DNA of 64,000 nucleotides from DASWJZ01 sp963792885 (GCA_963792885.1 CAWBXX010000006.1:434001-498000); one strand, 5' to 3'; positions 26,747-35,690 are shown, counted from the stretch's first letter. The notes: a model not told the origin generated them from the sequence alone. Numbers and translations: made by a program.

Positions 26747-26989
26747 TCAGCCGGTGAAGGGGTTCGCGTAAAGGAGAAGAAGCGCCACGACCAGGCAGTA
26801 GATCGCCATCGTCTCGATCATGGCGAGACCGACGAAAAGCGTGCGCGAGATCGTGTTGGCCGATTCCGGCTGCCTGGCGATCGCATCCATAGCCGCGGCG
26901 ACGGCGCGGCCTTCCCCGAGCGCGGGGCCAATCGCGCCGAAGGAGACGGCAATCGCTGCGCCGATAATGCTCATTGTCTGTGGGTTCAT
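26747..26989 (-). CDS. atpE: N-type ATPase c subunit (rotor ring)
   Basis: The 80-residue hairpin has two membrane helices joined by the polar loop ARQPE. The ion-binding carboxylate is Glu59 in GLAMIETMAIY, followed by Thr60 and Tyr64, a pattern shared with sodium-binding rings. Helix 1 has GPALGEGRA with Glu26 where the sodium ring of Ilyobacter has Gln (GQG). Two buried carboxylates per hairpin are typical of N-type c subunits; whether the ring carries Na+ or H+ cannot be decided by eye. Confidence 0.93.
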   Translation of the reverse strand: MNPQTMSIIGAAIAVSFGAIGPALGEGRAVAAAMDAIARQPESANTISRTLFVGLAMIETMAIYCLVVALLLLYANPFTG

Positions 26990-27000
26990 CTCTCTATTCC

Positions 27001-27678
27001 CTATTCGACTTCGACGCTTCCCACCGCCGCGGCGAGAAAGACGCTCGCGAGCACGGTGAAGATATAGGCCTGGATGACTCCGATCAGCATGCCGAGGAGC
27101 ATGAACGGTATCGGGACGAAGAGACCCGCCAGGAAGAGCACGATGGCGATGACGAAGGCATGGCTCATCATGTTCCCGAAGAGACGGATCATCAGCGAGA
27201 ACGACCGGGTTATCTCCGACAGGAGATTGAGCGGCAGAAGCAGCGGGTTGGGCTTCAAGTAGCGCGCCGCGTAGGCGCGGAAGCCGCGTTTGCTGATGCC
27301 GAAGGCGTGTACCGACAGAAAGACGATCAGCGCAAGCGCCGCCGGCGTTTCAAGATGTGCGGTCGGCGCCTCGACGCCAGGCAGGACGGCCGAGAGATTC
27401 GCGGTGACGATGAAGATGAAGAGTGTGCCGAGGAGAGGGACGTAGGGCCAGGGGTCGGCTTGCATGACGGCCTGGATCTGATCGGCGAGCGCCTCCACGA
27501 CGATTTCGAGCGGGCTCTGCAGCGGGCCGCCGTCGACACTGGCGCGCCGCATCCCGAGCCAGGAGACGAGCACCAGCGCTGCCATGATGCCCCATGTCGT
27601 CACGACGGAGCGGTCGAACGGCACGGGGCCGATGTGGAAGAGAACGTCGGGCGCGAGCGGACTGTTCTTCAGCATCAT
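27001..27678 (-). CDS. atpB: N-type ATPase a subunit
   Basis: The 225-residue membrane protein is the stator channel next to the c ring. The essential Arg is present in RSFSLMIRLFGNMMSH, and the C-terminal helix PFMLLGMLIGVIQAYIFTVL is well conserved. About five to six membrane helices are visible. Its start overlaps the atpR stop by 4 bp. It starts with MMLKNSPLAPDVLFHIGPV, like other N-type a subunits, which are short at the N-terminus. Confidence 0.92.
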   Translation of the reverse strand: MMLKNSPLAPDVLFHIGPVPFDRSVVTTWGIMAALVLVSWLGMRRASVDGGPLQSPLEIVVEALADQIQAVMQADPWPYVPLLGTLFIFIVTANLSAVLPGVEAPTAHLETPAALALIVFLSVHAFGISKRGFRAYAARYLKPNPLLLPLNLLSEITRSFSLMIRLFGNMMSHAFVIAIVLFLAGLFVPIPFMLLGMLIGVIQAYIFTVLASVFLAAAVGSVEVE

Positions 27679-27941
27679 CCGCGTCCCACGACGAAGCGCG
27701 CGCCGATCAACGCGAACGTGAAGCCCACTGTCGCCGCGATCAGGGCCGCAACGCCTTGCTGCGCGACGAACCAGAAGGCGACGATCACGAAGCCAAAACG
27801 CGCTGCGTTGAGCGCCACCATTGCCGTTGCGCTCGGCGCGCCGGCGAGCAATGTCACGGCGCGGAAGAGCAGCCCGGCATGGATTGCCCCGATGAGCACG
27901 CCAAGGAGGAAGGCGCCGACGGTGACGATCGCTGCGCTCAT
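27675..27941 (-). CDS. atpR: N-ATPase-specific membrane protein AtpR
   Basis: The 88-residue protein has three hydrophobic helices (VGAFLLGVLIGAIHAGLLF, then ALNAARFGFVIVAFWFVA and AALIAATVGFTFALIGA). It occupies the atpR position of N-ATPase operons, where the product is thought to help assemble or complete the rotor/stator membrane part. Start and stop overlap atpQ and atpB as ATGA, so the three genes are translationally coupled. A conserved Arg in helix 2 is the only charged residue buried in the membrane. Confidence 0.88.
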   Translation of the reverse strand: MSAAIVTVGAFLLGVLIGAIHAGLLFRAVTLLAGAPSATAMVALNAARFGFVIVAFWFVAQQGVAALIAATVGFTFALIGARFVVGRG

Positions 27942-28219
27942 CGCTCGCCTACCATGCGCCGCCAGGCGAGATAGAAGCCGATGACGGCACCGAGGAAGAT
28001 CAAGCCGCCGGTCCAGAACACGCCTTGTCCGAACGCATCGTCGAGCCAGCGACCGAGAAGCGCGCCGAGCAGGATGGGCGTGACGATCAGCCAGCCGAGC
28101 GCGCCGATCATGGAGAAATTCCGCCAGACCGGCCGCTCTCCGACGGCGCGCCACTCGGCCTCGCGGTCGCGCCTGACCTCCACGGATTGATGCAGGTGGT
28201 TGCCGTTCGGCTCGTTCAT
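27938..28219 (-). CDS. atpQ: N-ATPase-specific AtpI-like protein AtpQ
   Basis: The 93-residue protein has a charged N-terminus, two membrane helices (MIGALGWLIVTPILLGALLG and VFWTGGLIFLGAVIGFYLAW) and a short basic tail. It resembles AtpI, an assembly factor for the c ring, and sits in the atpQ slot between atpC and atpR. Overlaps of 4 bp on both sides mark it as part of the operon. Confidence 0.87.
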   Translation of the reverse strand: MNEPNGNHLHQSVEVRRDREAEWRAVGERPVWRNFSMIGALGWLIVTPILLGALLGRWLDDAFGQGVFWTGGLIFLGAVIGFYLAWRRMVGER

Positions 28220-28692
28220 TCAGACGGCTCCCCGGTTCCCTGGGCCTCGGCCATCGACGGCCGCACGACAGCGCCGCCCGCCATCGGCACGAAGCCGCGG
28301 CCGGCCTCAAGGTAGCGCTCGATCTGGCGCACGAGGCCCACATACATGCGCGTGGTGGAGACGCGTGCCTCCGATTCCGCGCGCGCCTCCTCGCGGAGCT
28401 TCTCAAGCACTGCCGCGCCGAGTGATTCCAGCGTATCGCCGCCGACTGCCTGTCGCGTCGCGATCTGCACCAGATCCCCGTGCTCGACGCGAAGCACGCC
28501 GCCGCGCACGGCGATCCGATGCTCGGCGCCCGCCTGGTCGAACCAGGTGACGACGGAGACCGCGAGGTCGGTCACGAAGTCGGCGTGGTGGGGGAGAATG
28601 CCGAAGCCGCCGGTCGAGTCCTCGGCGCGCACGGAGGCGACGTCGTCGGCATCGACGGCGATCTCAAGCGGCGTGATGACTTGCAGCCTCAT
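28216..28692 (-). CDS. atpC: N-type ATPase epsilon subunit
   Basis: The 158-residue protein has the N-terminal beta-sandwich of epsilon (LQVITPLEIAVDADDVASV, FGILPHHADFVTDL) and a helical C-terminus rich in Ala/Glu/Arg. The final 30 residues (FVPMAGGAVVRPSMAEAQ) extend beyond typical epsilon subunits. In N-ATPase operons atpC follows atpD, unlike the usual order ending in atpDC, and that is what is seen here: it begins 19 bp after the atpD stop. Confidence 0.9.
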   Translation of the reverse strand: MRLQVITPLEIAVDADDVASVRAEDSTGGFGILPHHADFVTDLAVSVVTWFDQAGAEHRIAVRGGVLRVEHGDLVQIATRQAVGGDTLESLGAAVLEKLREEARAESEARVSTTRMYVGLVRQIERYLEAGRGFVPMAGGAVVRPSMAEAQGTGEPSE

Positions 28693-28711
28693 GTGAGTGC
28701 CGTGGGCAGCC

Positions 28712-30175
28712 TCATGCCGTCGCCTTCTCGGCCGAGAGCGATTTCTCCTTCGCCTCGGCGTCCGCGAGGGTGCCTATCATATAGAGCGAGGACTCGCCCC
28801 AGTGATCGGTGTCGCCGGCGAGGATCGCCTCGCAGCCTTTCAGCGTCTCTTCGAGAGGCACGGACGCGCCGGTCTCGCCGGTGAACTGCGCCGTGACGAC
28901 GAAGGGCTGCGTCAGGAAGCGCACGAGCCTGCGCGCACGCTCGACGGCGCGGCGGTCATCGCTCGAAAGCTCGTCCATGCCGAGGAGCGAGATGATCTCC
29001 TGAAGCTCGCGGTAGCGCTCGATCAACTCACGGCAATCCTCGGCGAGCCGATAGTGGCGCTCGCCAACGACGCGCGGGTCGAGGATGATCGAGGACGAGG
29101 CGAGAGGATCGATCGCCGGGTAGAGGCCCTGGCTCGCCAACTCGCGGCTCAAGACGATGGCGGAGTCGAGGTGCGAGAAGATGGTGGCGACGGCCGGATC
29201 GGTGAAGTCGTCGGCCGGGACGTAGACGGCCTGCAGCGACGTGACGGACGCGCCGCGCACCGAAGTGATGCGCTCCTCGAGGTCGGCGATCTCGGTTGCA
29301 AGCGTCGGCTGGTAGCCGACCTGCGAGGGGAGGCGCCCGAGCAGACCGGAGATCTCGCCGCCCGCCTGCAGGAAGCGAAAGACGTTGTCGACGAGGAAGA
29401 GGACGTCGCGGCCGAGCGCGTCGCGGAAGTACTCGGCGATCGTGAGCGCGCTCAGGCCGATCCGCCAGCGTGCGCCGGGCGGCTCGTTCATCTGGCCGAA
29501 GACGAGCGCGGTGCGCTCGAGTACGCCGGAGCGCCGCAACTCAGTCCAAAGCTCGTGACCCTCGCGGGAGCGCTCGCCGATACCGGCGAAGACGGAAAGT
29601 CCGGCATGATGCTCGGCGACCGTATGGATCAGCTCCATGATGAGCACGGTCTTGCCGACGCCCGCGCCACCGAACATCGCGGCCTTGCCGCCGCGTGCGA
29701 GCGGCGCGAGGAGATCGATGACCTTGATGCCGGTCAAGAGCACCTCGCGCTTGCCGCTCTGCTCGGCAAGCGGCGGCGGCTGGCGATGGATGGGCCAATG
29801 CTCGATCGCATCGGGAAGCGGACCGCCGCCGTCGATCACATTGCCGGTGACATCGAGGAGACGCCCGAGAACCGCTTCGCCCACCGGCACGGTGATCGGA
29901 CCGCCCGTGTCGGAAACCGCGTCGCCGCAGGCGAGCCCGGCCGTCTCCGCCATAGCGACACAGCGGACGGTCGACGCGTCGAGATGCTGCTGAACCTCCA
30001 GGATGATAGGCGCTACGCCTTCTCCCTCGACGCGAAGCGCGTCGCCGATCGGCGGAAGGTCGCCGCCCGAAATCGCGACGTCGACAACAGAGCCGACGAC
30101 CGCGACCGTGCTGCCGACGACATGGGCGTCGGCATCGTGCTTGAGCGAACCGGTCGGCTTCTGGGCGCTTTGCAT
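28712..30175 (-). CDS. atpD: N-type ATPase beta subunit
   Basis: The 487-residue catalytic subunit has Walker A GGAGVGKTVLIME, the catalytic Glu in AGIGERSREG, Walker B VLFLVDNVFRF and the C-terminal regulatory region ELQEIISLLGMDELS. It is the first gene of the operon, the defining feature of the N-type order atpDCQRBEFAG. The N-terminal 20 residues before VVGSTVAVVGSVVDVAI are not conserved, and the ATG has only AAGG directly before it, so the exact start is uncertain. An FNR-like dyad lies about 42 bp upstream. Confidence 0.93.
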   Translation of the reverse strand: MQSAQKPTGSLKHDADAHVVGSTVAVVGSVVDVAISGGDLPPIGDALRVEGEGVAPIILEVQQHLDASTVRCVAMAETAGLACGDAVSDTGGPITVPVGEAVLGRLLDVTGNVIDGGGPLPDAIEHWPIHRQPPPLAEQSGKREVLLTGIKVIDLLAPLARGGKAAMFGGAGVGKTVLIMELIHTVAEHHAGLSVFAGIGERSREGHELWTELRRSGVLERTALVFGQMNEPPGARWRIGLSALTIAEYFRDALGRDVLFLVDNVFRFLQAGGEISGLLGRLPSQVGYQPTLATEIADLEERITSVRGASVTSLQAVYVPADDFTDPAVATIFSHLDSAIVLSRELASQGLYPAIDPLASSSIILDPRVVGERHYRLAEDCRELIERYRELQEIISLLGMDELSSDDRRAVERARRLVRFLTQPFVVTAQFTGETGASVPLEETLKGCEAILAGDTDHWGESSLYMIGTLADAEAKEKSLSAEKATA

Positions 30176-30210
30176 CCTTGACGCGCTACCCGATGACGGA
30201 CATCGCCGTG

Positions 30211-30224
30211 TTGATGCGCGTCAA
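30211..30224 (-). promoter_or_regulatory. FNR/FixK-like site upstream of the N-ATPase operon
   Basis: TTGATGCGCGTCAA matches the FNR consensus TTGAT-N4-ATCAA at nine of ten positions. It is centred about 42 bp upstream of the annotated atpD start, so either the transcript is nearly leaderless, the true start is further in, or the site acts as a repressor site. Confidence 0.4.
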
Positions 30225-30250
30225 CCCTTAACGGCACCTTGCTGGGCAGA

Positions 30251-30517
30251 TCAACGCAGGTCGATCCCGATCTCCGCCGCGACGGTGCGAATCTCCTTAA
30301 TCAGCTCGGAGGGCAGCCGCGCCTCTGCATTCTCGACGGCGGCCGCGATCTGCTCGTCGTTCAAGCCATCTCGGCAGAGGTCGAGCAGGACAGTCGCAGC
30401 CTCCCGCTTCATGCTGTTGCTTGCAAAACGCCGATCCAGAAGGGCGGCGACCGTGCTGTCTCGGATCATCGCGTCATTGTCGGTGCGCCCCTCCGAAGGG
30501 GCTTTGAGCGAGATCAA
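30251..30517 (-). CDS. Small hypothetical protein upstream of the N-ATPase operon
   Basis: An 88-codon frame, rich in Ala, Glu and Leu, predicted mostly helical (VAALLDRRFASNSMKREA, LNDEQIAAAVENAEARL). The longest form starts with TTG at 30517; ATG 30469 would give 72 residues. No known motif, signal peptide or membrane segment is seen. It lies in the same direction as atpD and ends 75 bp before it. I do not recognise it. Confidence 0.45.
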   Translation of the reverse strand: MISLKAPSEGRTDNDAMIRDSTVAALLDRRFASNSMKREAATVLLDLCRDGLNDEQIAAAVENAEARLPSELIKEIRTVAAEIGIDLR

Positions 30518-30623
30518 ATCCTAAAACACTCTTCGTGGCCGGGATTCGATCATCCTCGGCGGTCCAGTCGATCGCAAGCGTAACGCCGGGCCGGATGAAG
30601 CGTGCGAATCGATATCGCTTGGC

Positions 30624-31358
30624 TCATATCGCAGGGGCGAAGCTCGTCAGGATCCCCCTGTAGCGCTTTGGTAGCGGTCTGGCATAGGCGCCTCTCTTGG
30701 ACGTGCCGAGGCCGAGCCCAACCAGTGCTTCGCATTGCTTCACGGCTGCGCCGACGGGATCGATAACGGGCACGCCGAATTCCTCCGCGAGGCTCCGCGC
30801 CAGCTCAGCCATCCCGGCGCAGCCGAGCACGATCGCGCCGATCTGCGGATCAGCGAGCATACCGGCAACGGCGGCGCGCAGCTCTTCGACCGCGCCCGAT
30901 GATGCGTTCTCAAGCGCCAGCACCGGCACATCGGCTGCGTGGACCTGGCAGCGCGCGGACATGCCGTAGCGGGCAACGAGCGCCTCGATCGGGACGACAG
31001 AACGGGGAAGGGTGGTAATGATCGCGAAGCGCGGAGCAATGAAAGCGGCGGTCGCGGCACCGGCTTCGCAGAGGCCGACGACGGGGATCGTGGCGAGCGA
31101 GCGAGCGGCGTCGAGCCCGGTGTCGTCGAAGCAGGAGATGATCGCGGCGTTGGCGCCGTCGACTTCCGCCTTGGCGATCTCGGCGAGGAGCCCGGGAACG
31201 GCGAGCGCCTCGTCGTAGAAGCCTTCCACCGACTCCGGGCCCATTGCGGAGGTCACGGGCTCGATCATCGTGCCAGGAGCAGCGACGGCACGCGCCGCCC
31301 GTGCCGCGGTCTCCGTCATCGTCTCGGTGGTGTTCGGATTGACAAGCCGGATACGCAT
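30624..31358 (-). CDS. Asp/Glu/hydantoin racemase family protein
   Basis: The 244-residue protein has the two-Cys racemase fold: the first catalytic Cys in AAIISCFDDTGLD (about residue 76) and the second in AIVLGCAGMAEL (about residue 180), with the N-terminal INPNTTxxMT-type motif (LVNPNTTETMTE) typical of hydantoin racemases. It would invert the stereocentre of hydantoins or related compounds in the cytosol. The start overlaps the upstream permease stop as TGATG, so it is co-translated with a polyamine-type ABC importer, which suggests the importer brings in the racemase substrate or its precursor. Confidence 0.88.
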   Translation of the reverse strand: MRIRLVNPNTTETMTETAARAARAVAAPGTMIEPVTSAMGPESVEGFYDEALAVPGLLAEIAKAEVDGANAAIISCFDDTGLDAARSLATIPVVGLCEAGAATAAFIAPRFAIITTLPRSVVPIEALVARYGMSARCQVHAADVPVLALENASSGAVEELRAAVAGMLADPQIGAIVLGCAGMAELARSLAEEFGVPVIDPVGAAVKQCEALVGLGLGTSKRGAYARPLPKRYRGILTSFAPAI

Positions 31359-32185
31359 CAGAGTGCGAGATTGCGGGCCCGGCGGCGGTTGATGAGCGTG
31401 ATCGTGACGAGGGCGCAGATGATGATCGCGAAGGAGAAGCCGGTCGTGACCGTGCCGAGCGCGTAGAGCACCGGCGTCGTGACATTCGTCGTCATGGCGT
31501 AGATCTCCAGCGGCAGCGTGTTGTAGGTGCCGGCCGTCATCATGGTGCGTGCGAACTCGTCATAGGAGAGCGTGAAGCCGAAGAGCGCGACGCCGATCAG
31601 CATCGGCAGGATCATAGGCAGAACGACGTAGCGGAACGTCTGCCAGGGCGAGGCGCCGAGGTCGCGCGCGGCCTCCTCGTAAGCCGGCGAGAAGCGATTG
31701 AAGACCGCGAACATGATGAGCACGCCGAAGGGCAGCGTCCAGGTGAGATGCGCGCCGAGCGCGGAGGAGTACCAGGCAGGCCGCAGCCCGGCTTGCTGGA
31801 ACGAGACGCCGATCCCGAGGCTGACCAGGATCGACGGCACGACGAGGCTTGAGACGGTCAGATAGAAGAGCGCCGTCGAGCCGGCAAAGCGGCGGCGGAA
31901 GGCGAGCCCGGCAAGCAGCGCGATCACCGTCGTGCTGACCATCACCATCAGGCCAAGCCGGAGCGAGCGCGAGAACGAGCCGCCGAAATCGCCCACCGCC
32001 TGCTTCTGGAATAGGTTGGCGAACCAGTGCACCGACACGCCGTTCATCGGGAAGGTGAGCCCGCCGTTCGGCCCCTGGAACGAGAGGATCACGATGGTGG
32101 AAAGCGGCCCATAGAGAAAGATCACGAAGAGCGCGAAGAACGCCGCCAGCACGTAGAAGCCTGGTCCGTGCCGCTCCCGGTCCAT
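31358..32185 (-). CDS. ABC importer permease, PotC type
   Basis: The 275-residue permease has six membrane helices and the coupling motif EEAARDLGASPWQTFRYVVLP (by pieces EEAARDLGASPWQTF), which docks to the ATPase. It belongs to the spermidine/putrescine-type PotC group. It is preceded by the PotB-type permease with a one-base gap and followed by the racemase with a one-base overlap. Confidence 0.92.
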   Translation of the reverse strand: MDRERHGPGFYVLAAFFALFVIFLYGPLSTIVILSFQGPNGGLTFPMNGVSVHWFANLFQKQAVGDFGGSFSRSLRLGLMVMVSTTVIALLAGLAFRRRFAGSTALFYLTVSSLVVPSILVSLGIGVSFQQAGLRPAWYSSALGAHLTWTLPFGVLIMFAVFNRFSPAYEEAARDLGASPWQTFRYVVLPMILPMLIGVALFGFTLSYDEFARTMMTAGTYNTLPLEIYAMTTNVTTPVLYALGTVTTGFSFAIIICALVTITLINRRRARNLAL

Positions 32186-32186
32186 C

Positions 32187-33116
32187 TCAGAGTTCCTTGC
32201 GGATGTCGACGACGCGCAAAATGCCTGCGACCATCACCAGGACGACGGCAAGCAGCACGACGGCATTGGCGGCGGCGGCCGGATACTGAAGCAGCGACAT
32301 CTGGTTCTTCATCATCAGCGCGACCGACGCGCTCTGGCCGCCGGACATGACCTGCACGGTGGAGAAGTCCGCCATCACCAGCGTGACGACGAAGATCGTG
32401 CCGATCGCCATGCCGGGCTTCGCCAACGGCACGATGACGTTCCAGATGATCTGCGCACTGCTCGCGCCGGCGTCGCGCGCGGCCTCGACCAGCGAGCGGT
32501 CGATGCGCATCAGCGTGTTGAAGATCGGCGTCACCATGAACAGCGTGTAGAGGTGCACCATGGCCCAGACCACGGCGAAGTCGGAATAGAGCAGCCACTC
32601 GATCGGCTGGTGGACGATGCCGGCGCCGACCAGCGCCGAATTGATCAAGCCGTTCCGCCCGAGCACTGGAATCCACGAAATCATGCGGATGATGTTCGAG
32701 GTCAAAAACGGCACGGTGCAGATGAGGAAGAGTACCATCTGCATCGTCGTCGTGCGGATATGAAAGGCGAGGAAATAGGCGACCCAGAAGCCGATGAAGA
32801 GGGTGATCGCCCACACGATCGCGGCGTATTTGATCGTGTTCAGATAGGTCTTCCAGGTGACCCATGAGCCGAGCACGTCGGAATAGTTCGTGGTGATGAA
32901 ATCGGGATAGAGCCTGGCAAAATCGTAGTCCCAGAAGCTGACGACGATGATCGTCAGGATCGGCACCAAGAGGAAAAGGCCGAGCACGACGGCAAGCGGC
33001 GCAGCCTGCAGGTAGGGCGCAAGCCGCCCCACCCCGAAGCGCAGGCGGCGCCTCTTCTTCTCAGCCGATGCCGCGGTCGAAAACCCGACCGCGGCTGTAT
33101 CGGAGGCGCTGGTCAC
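32187..33116 (-). CDS. ABC importer permease, PotB type
   Basis: The 309-residue permease begins at GTG 33116, overlapping the binding-protein stop as GTGA; the much longer open frame is the shadow of the binding-protein gene. The N-terminal 35 residues are cytosolic and basic (EKKRRRLRFG). Six to seven membrane helices follow, with the coupling region VEAARDAGASSAQIIWNVIV. It pairs with the PotC-type permease. Confidence 0.92.
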   Translation of the reverse strand: MTSASDTAAVGFSTAASAEKKRRRLRFGVGRLAPYLQAAPLAVVLGLFLLVPILTIIVVSFWDYDFARLYPDFITTNYSDVLGSWVTWKTYLNTIKYAAIVWAITLFIGFWVAYFLAFHIRTTTMQMVLFLICTVPFLTSNIIRMISWIPVLGRNGLINSALVGAGIVHQPIEWLLYSDFAVVWAMVHLYTLFMVTPIFNTLMRIDRSLVEAARDAGASSAQIIWNVIVPLAKPGMAIGTIFVVTLVMADFSTVQVMSGGQSASVALMMKNQMSLLQYPAAAANAVVLLAVVLVMVAGILRVVDIRKEL

Positions 33117-34399
33117 GCGGCGATGAACTCGTTCCAGCGTTTCACCATGTAGCGGTCCTCGTCCATGACCGAGTTCCAGCAGGCGACATGGCCCATGCGC
33201 TCTTCGAAGGAGCCGCCGTCGCGCACCGCGCCGGCTTTCTCCATGACCTTGCCGTCGGGAGCGAGGATGTCGCCCTGCGCGGGCTTGCCCTCGATCCAGT
33301 AGCCCCACTCGTCGTCGGACATGAACTTCTTCGCCGTGGTCATGTTCGCCGAATAGTAGCCCTGCCGGTTCAGGTAGCCGCCGACCCAGCCTGACGTGTA
33401 CCAGTTGATGTACTCGTAGGCCGCGTCGAGCGTCGGCCCGGAGAGGTGCGAGGCGAGCCCGAGGCCGCCGCCCCATGAGCGGTAGCCTTCCTTGAGCGGC
33501 TGGTACTTGCAGGGAATGCCCTTCGAGCGGACGGCGGCGACGGCCGGCGACCACATCGACTGGATGACCACTTCGCCCGACGCCATCAGGTTGACGCTTT
33601 CGTCGAAGCTCTTCCAGAAGGCGCGGAACTGACCAGCCTGCTTGGTCTTGATGAGGAAATCGATCGTCTTGTCGATCTCGTCCGTCGTCATGTTGCCCTT
33701 GTCGACGTATTTGATATTGCCCATCGCCTCCATGATCATGGCGGCGTCCATGATGCCGATCGAGGGGATGTTCAGGATCGCGGTCTTGCCTTTGAAGGCC
33801 GGGTCCATGATGTCGGCCCAGGTGGTGATGTCGCGGCCGACGAGGTCAGGACGGATGCCGAGCGTATCGGCGTTGTAGATGGTGGGCACCATCGTGAACC
33901 AGCCGGTCTCGTGATCGGCGAAGGTCTTGCTGTCCGCCGATTCGACGTAGCCGACGGTATGCGGCGCGGTCCCTTGTGCGATGACGCTGTCGGGCTTCAG
34001 CTTGCCGTTCTTGAAGAGCGGCACGATGCTGTCGTAGTAGGTCAGCTTGCTCACATCCATCGGCTGCAGCACGCCGGCCGGATAGACCTTCTTCAGGATC
34101 CAGTATTCGATGTCGGCGATGTCGTAGCTGTCCGGCTGCGTCACGGCGCGCTGCGCTGCGGCGTCGGAATCCATCGCTGTCATTTCGAGCGTGATGCCGA
34201 GGTCCGCCTTGCACTTGTCGGCTATGTCGTTGAGGTTCGACACGCCGGTGCCGAACTGGCGGAGCGTGATGGGCGTCTGCGCCCAGACGGTCGGAAAGCC
34301 GGTGACGATACCGGAGCCCGCCGCGACGCCGATCGCGGCGGCGCCCGTCTTCAGGAGCTTGCGGCGCGAGATGCCGGTCGATTTCTTGCCGTTCGTCAT
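33113..34399 (-). CDS. Extracellular solute-binding protein, PotD/PotF type
   Basis: The 428-residue periplasmic protein has a Tat-type leader (SRRKLLKTGAAAIGVAAGSG, cleavage near TVWA-QT). The body is a family-1 type II binding fold: ITLRQFGTGVSNLNDIADKC, YDIADIEYWILKKVYPAG and MDPAFKGKTAILNIPSIGI. Close relatives carry spermidine/putrescine or other small cationic or amino compounds. It is the second gene of the five-gene operon (ATPase, binding protein, two permeases, racemase). Confidence 0.9.
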   Translation of the reverse strand: MTNGKKSTGISRRKLLKTGAAAIGVAAGSGIVTGFPTVWAQTPITLRQFGTGVSNLNDIADKCKADLGITLEMTAMDSDAAAQRAVTQPDSYDIADIEYWILKKVYPAGVLQPMDVSKLTYYDSIVPLFKNGKLKPDSVIAQGTAPHTVGYVESADSKTFADHETGWFTMVPTIYNADTLGIRPDLVGRDITTWADIMDPAFKGKTAILNIPSIGIMDAAMIMEAMGNIKYVDKGNMTTDEIDKTIDFLIKTKQAGQFRAFWKSFDESVNLMASGEVVIQSMWSPAVAAVRSKGIPCKYQPLKEGYRSWGGGLGLASHLSGPTLDAAYEYINWYTSGWVGGYLNRQGYYSANMTTAKKFMSDDEWGYWIEGKPAQGDILAPDGKVMEKAGAVRDGGSFEERMGHVACWNSVMDEDRYMVKRWNEFIAA

Positions 34400-34425
34400 A
34401 TCCCTGTTCCCCTTTTTTTGAGATT

Positions 34426-35520
34426 TCAGTTCGGACGGCCGAGCGCGACGGCGCCCTGCGCGTCCCAGTTCAGCGGCACGGCGTTTCCGACGGCGACCGG
34501 GCGCCCAAGGAAGGCCTCTTCGTCGAGAAGCACCGTGAACTCTTCGATGCCCGGACCGGTGACGACGAGCTTCACGGAGGGCCCGAGGAACTCGACCGTC
34601 GAGACGAGGCCAGTGAATCCGAAGCCCGCGACCTCGCTTTCGCCGATGCCGACGCGGTCGGTGCGGATGGCGATGTCGATCGGCTCATCGGCAGCGAGAC
34701 GTCCGGCGCCCTGTGCCGGCACGGCGAAGGCGCCGCCGCCCGGTGCGGCGAGGCTGACCACGCCGTCGGCGATGGAGGCGACGCGGCCGGAGATGACGTT
34801 GTGCATGCCCATGAAGCGGGCAACGAAGGCGGTCGCCGGTCGCTCGAAGACCTCGCGCGGGCTTGCCGCCTGCTCGATCCTGCCGTCGTTCATGACGACG
34901 ACGAGGTCGGCAAGCGCCATCGCCTCTTCCTGACTGTGGGTCACGTGCACGAAGGAGATGCCGAGATCGGTCTGCAGGCGCTTCAGTTCGGCGCGCATCC
35001 TGATCTTGAGGAAGGGGTCGAGCGCAGAGAGCGGCTCGTCGAGAAGCAGCACCTCGGGGTCAGTGATCAGCGCACGGGCGAGGGCGACGCGCTGCTGCTG
35101 ACCGCCCGAAAGCTGTGCGGGCCTCCGCGACGCGTAGGGCTCCATCTGCATCAGGCGGAGCATCTCAAGCGCCTTCTCGCGCCGCTCAGCCTTGGCAACG
35201 CCCTTCATCTTCTGGCTGAAGGCAACGTTCTCCACGAGGTCGAGATGCGGGAAGAGCGCGTAGGACTGGAACATCATCGCCGTGCCGCGCTTTGCCGGCG
35301 GCAGGTCGGTGACGTTCACATCGCCGAGCAGGATGTCGCCGACCGACACGCTTTCGTGCCCGGCGATCATGCGCAGCGTCGAGCTCTTGCCGCAGCCCGA
35401 CGGACCAAGCAGACAGCAATACGTGCCGGCCGCGATCTTCAGCGATATGTCGTCAACCGCGACGGTCGTCCCGTAGCGCTTCGTGACTCCGGCAAGTTCG
35501 AGCGTCGCCGCGCGTCCCAT
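34426..35520 (-). CDS. ABC importer ATP-binding protein, PotA type
   Basis: The 364-residue ATPase starts at MGRAATLELAGVTKRYG, with CAGGAGCG as ribosome site; the upstream extension is not conserved. Walker A GPSGCGKSSTLR, signature LSGGQQQRVALARAL, Walker B VLLLDEPLSALDP and H-loop HVTHSQEEAMAL are present, followed by a C-terminal TOBE domain (about 270-360). It heads the importer operon and is divergent from a GntR regulator. Confidence 0.93.
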   Translation of the reverse strand: MGRAATLELAGVTKRYGTTVAVDDISLKIAAGTYCCLLGPSGCGKSSTLRMIAGHESVSVGDILLGDVNVTDLPPAKRGTAMMFQSYALFPHLDLVENVAFSQKMKGVAKAERREKALEMLRLMQMEPYASRRPAQLSGGQQQRVALARALITDPEVLLLDEPLSALDPFLKIRMRAELKRLQTDLGISFVHVTHSQEEAMALADLVVVMNDGRIEQAASPREVFERPATAFVARFMGMHNVISGRVASIADGVVSLAAPGGGAFAVPAQGAGRLAADEPIDIAIRTDRVGIGESEVAGFGFTGLVSTVEFLGPSVKLVVTGPGIEEFTVLLDEEAFLGRPVAVGNAVPLNWDAQGAVALGRPN

Positions 35521-35690
35521 GTCCCGCTCCTGGCCTTGTCGATGCAAGTGGCAAGGGGCATGCCAAGTGGAAGGCGAGCGGCAGAATGAGAAAGGTGCCG
35601 GAAATGGCGGGCGGGAGGCAGGTTGGCGCAAAAGGTGCCGCCAGGGGGAGGGCCTAGAACTTGCGCATCTGCACACAATGAACGCCTAAA

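Noticed and set aside
26747..26989. Calling the N-ATPase sodium-specific
   Set aside because: The Glu-Thr-Tyr pattern is compatible with Na+ but the helix-1 Glu differs from the known sodium ring, so ion choice is left open.
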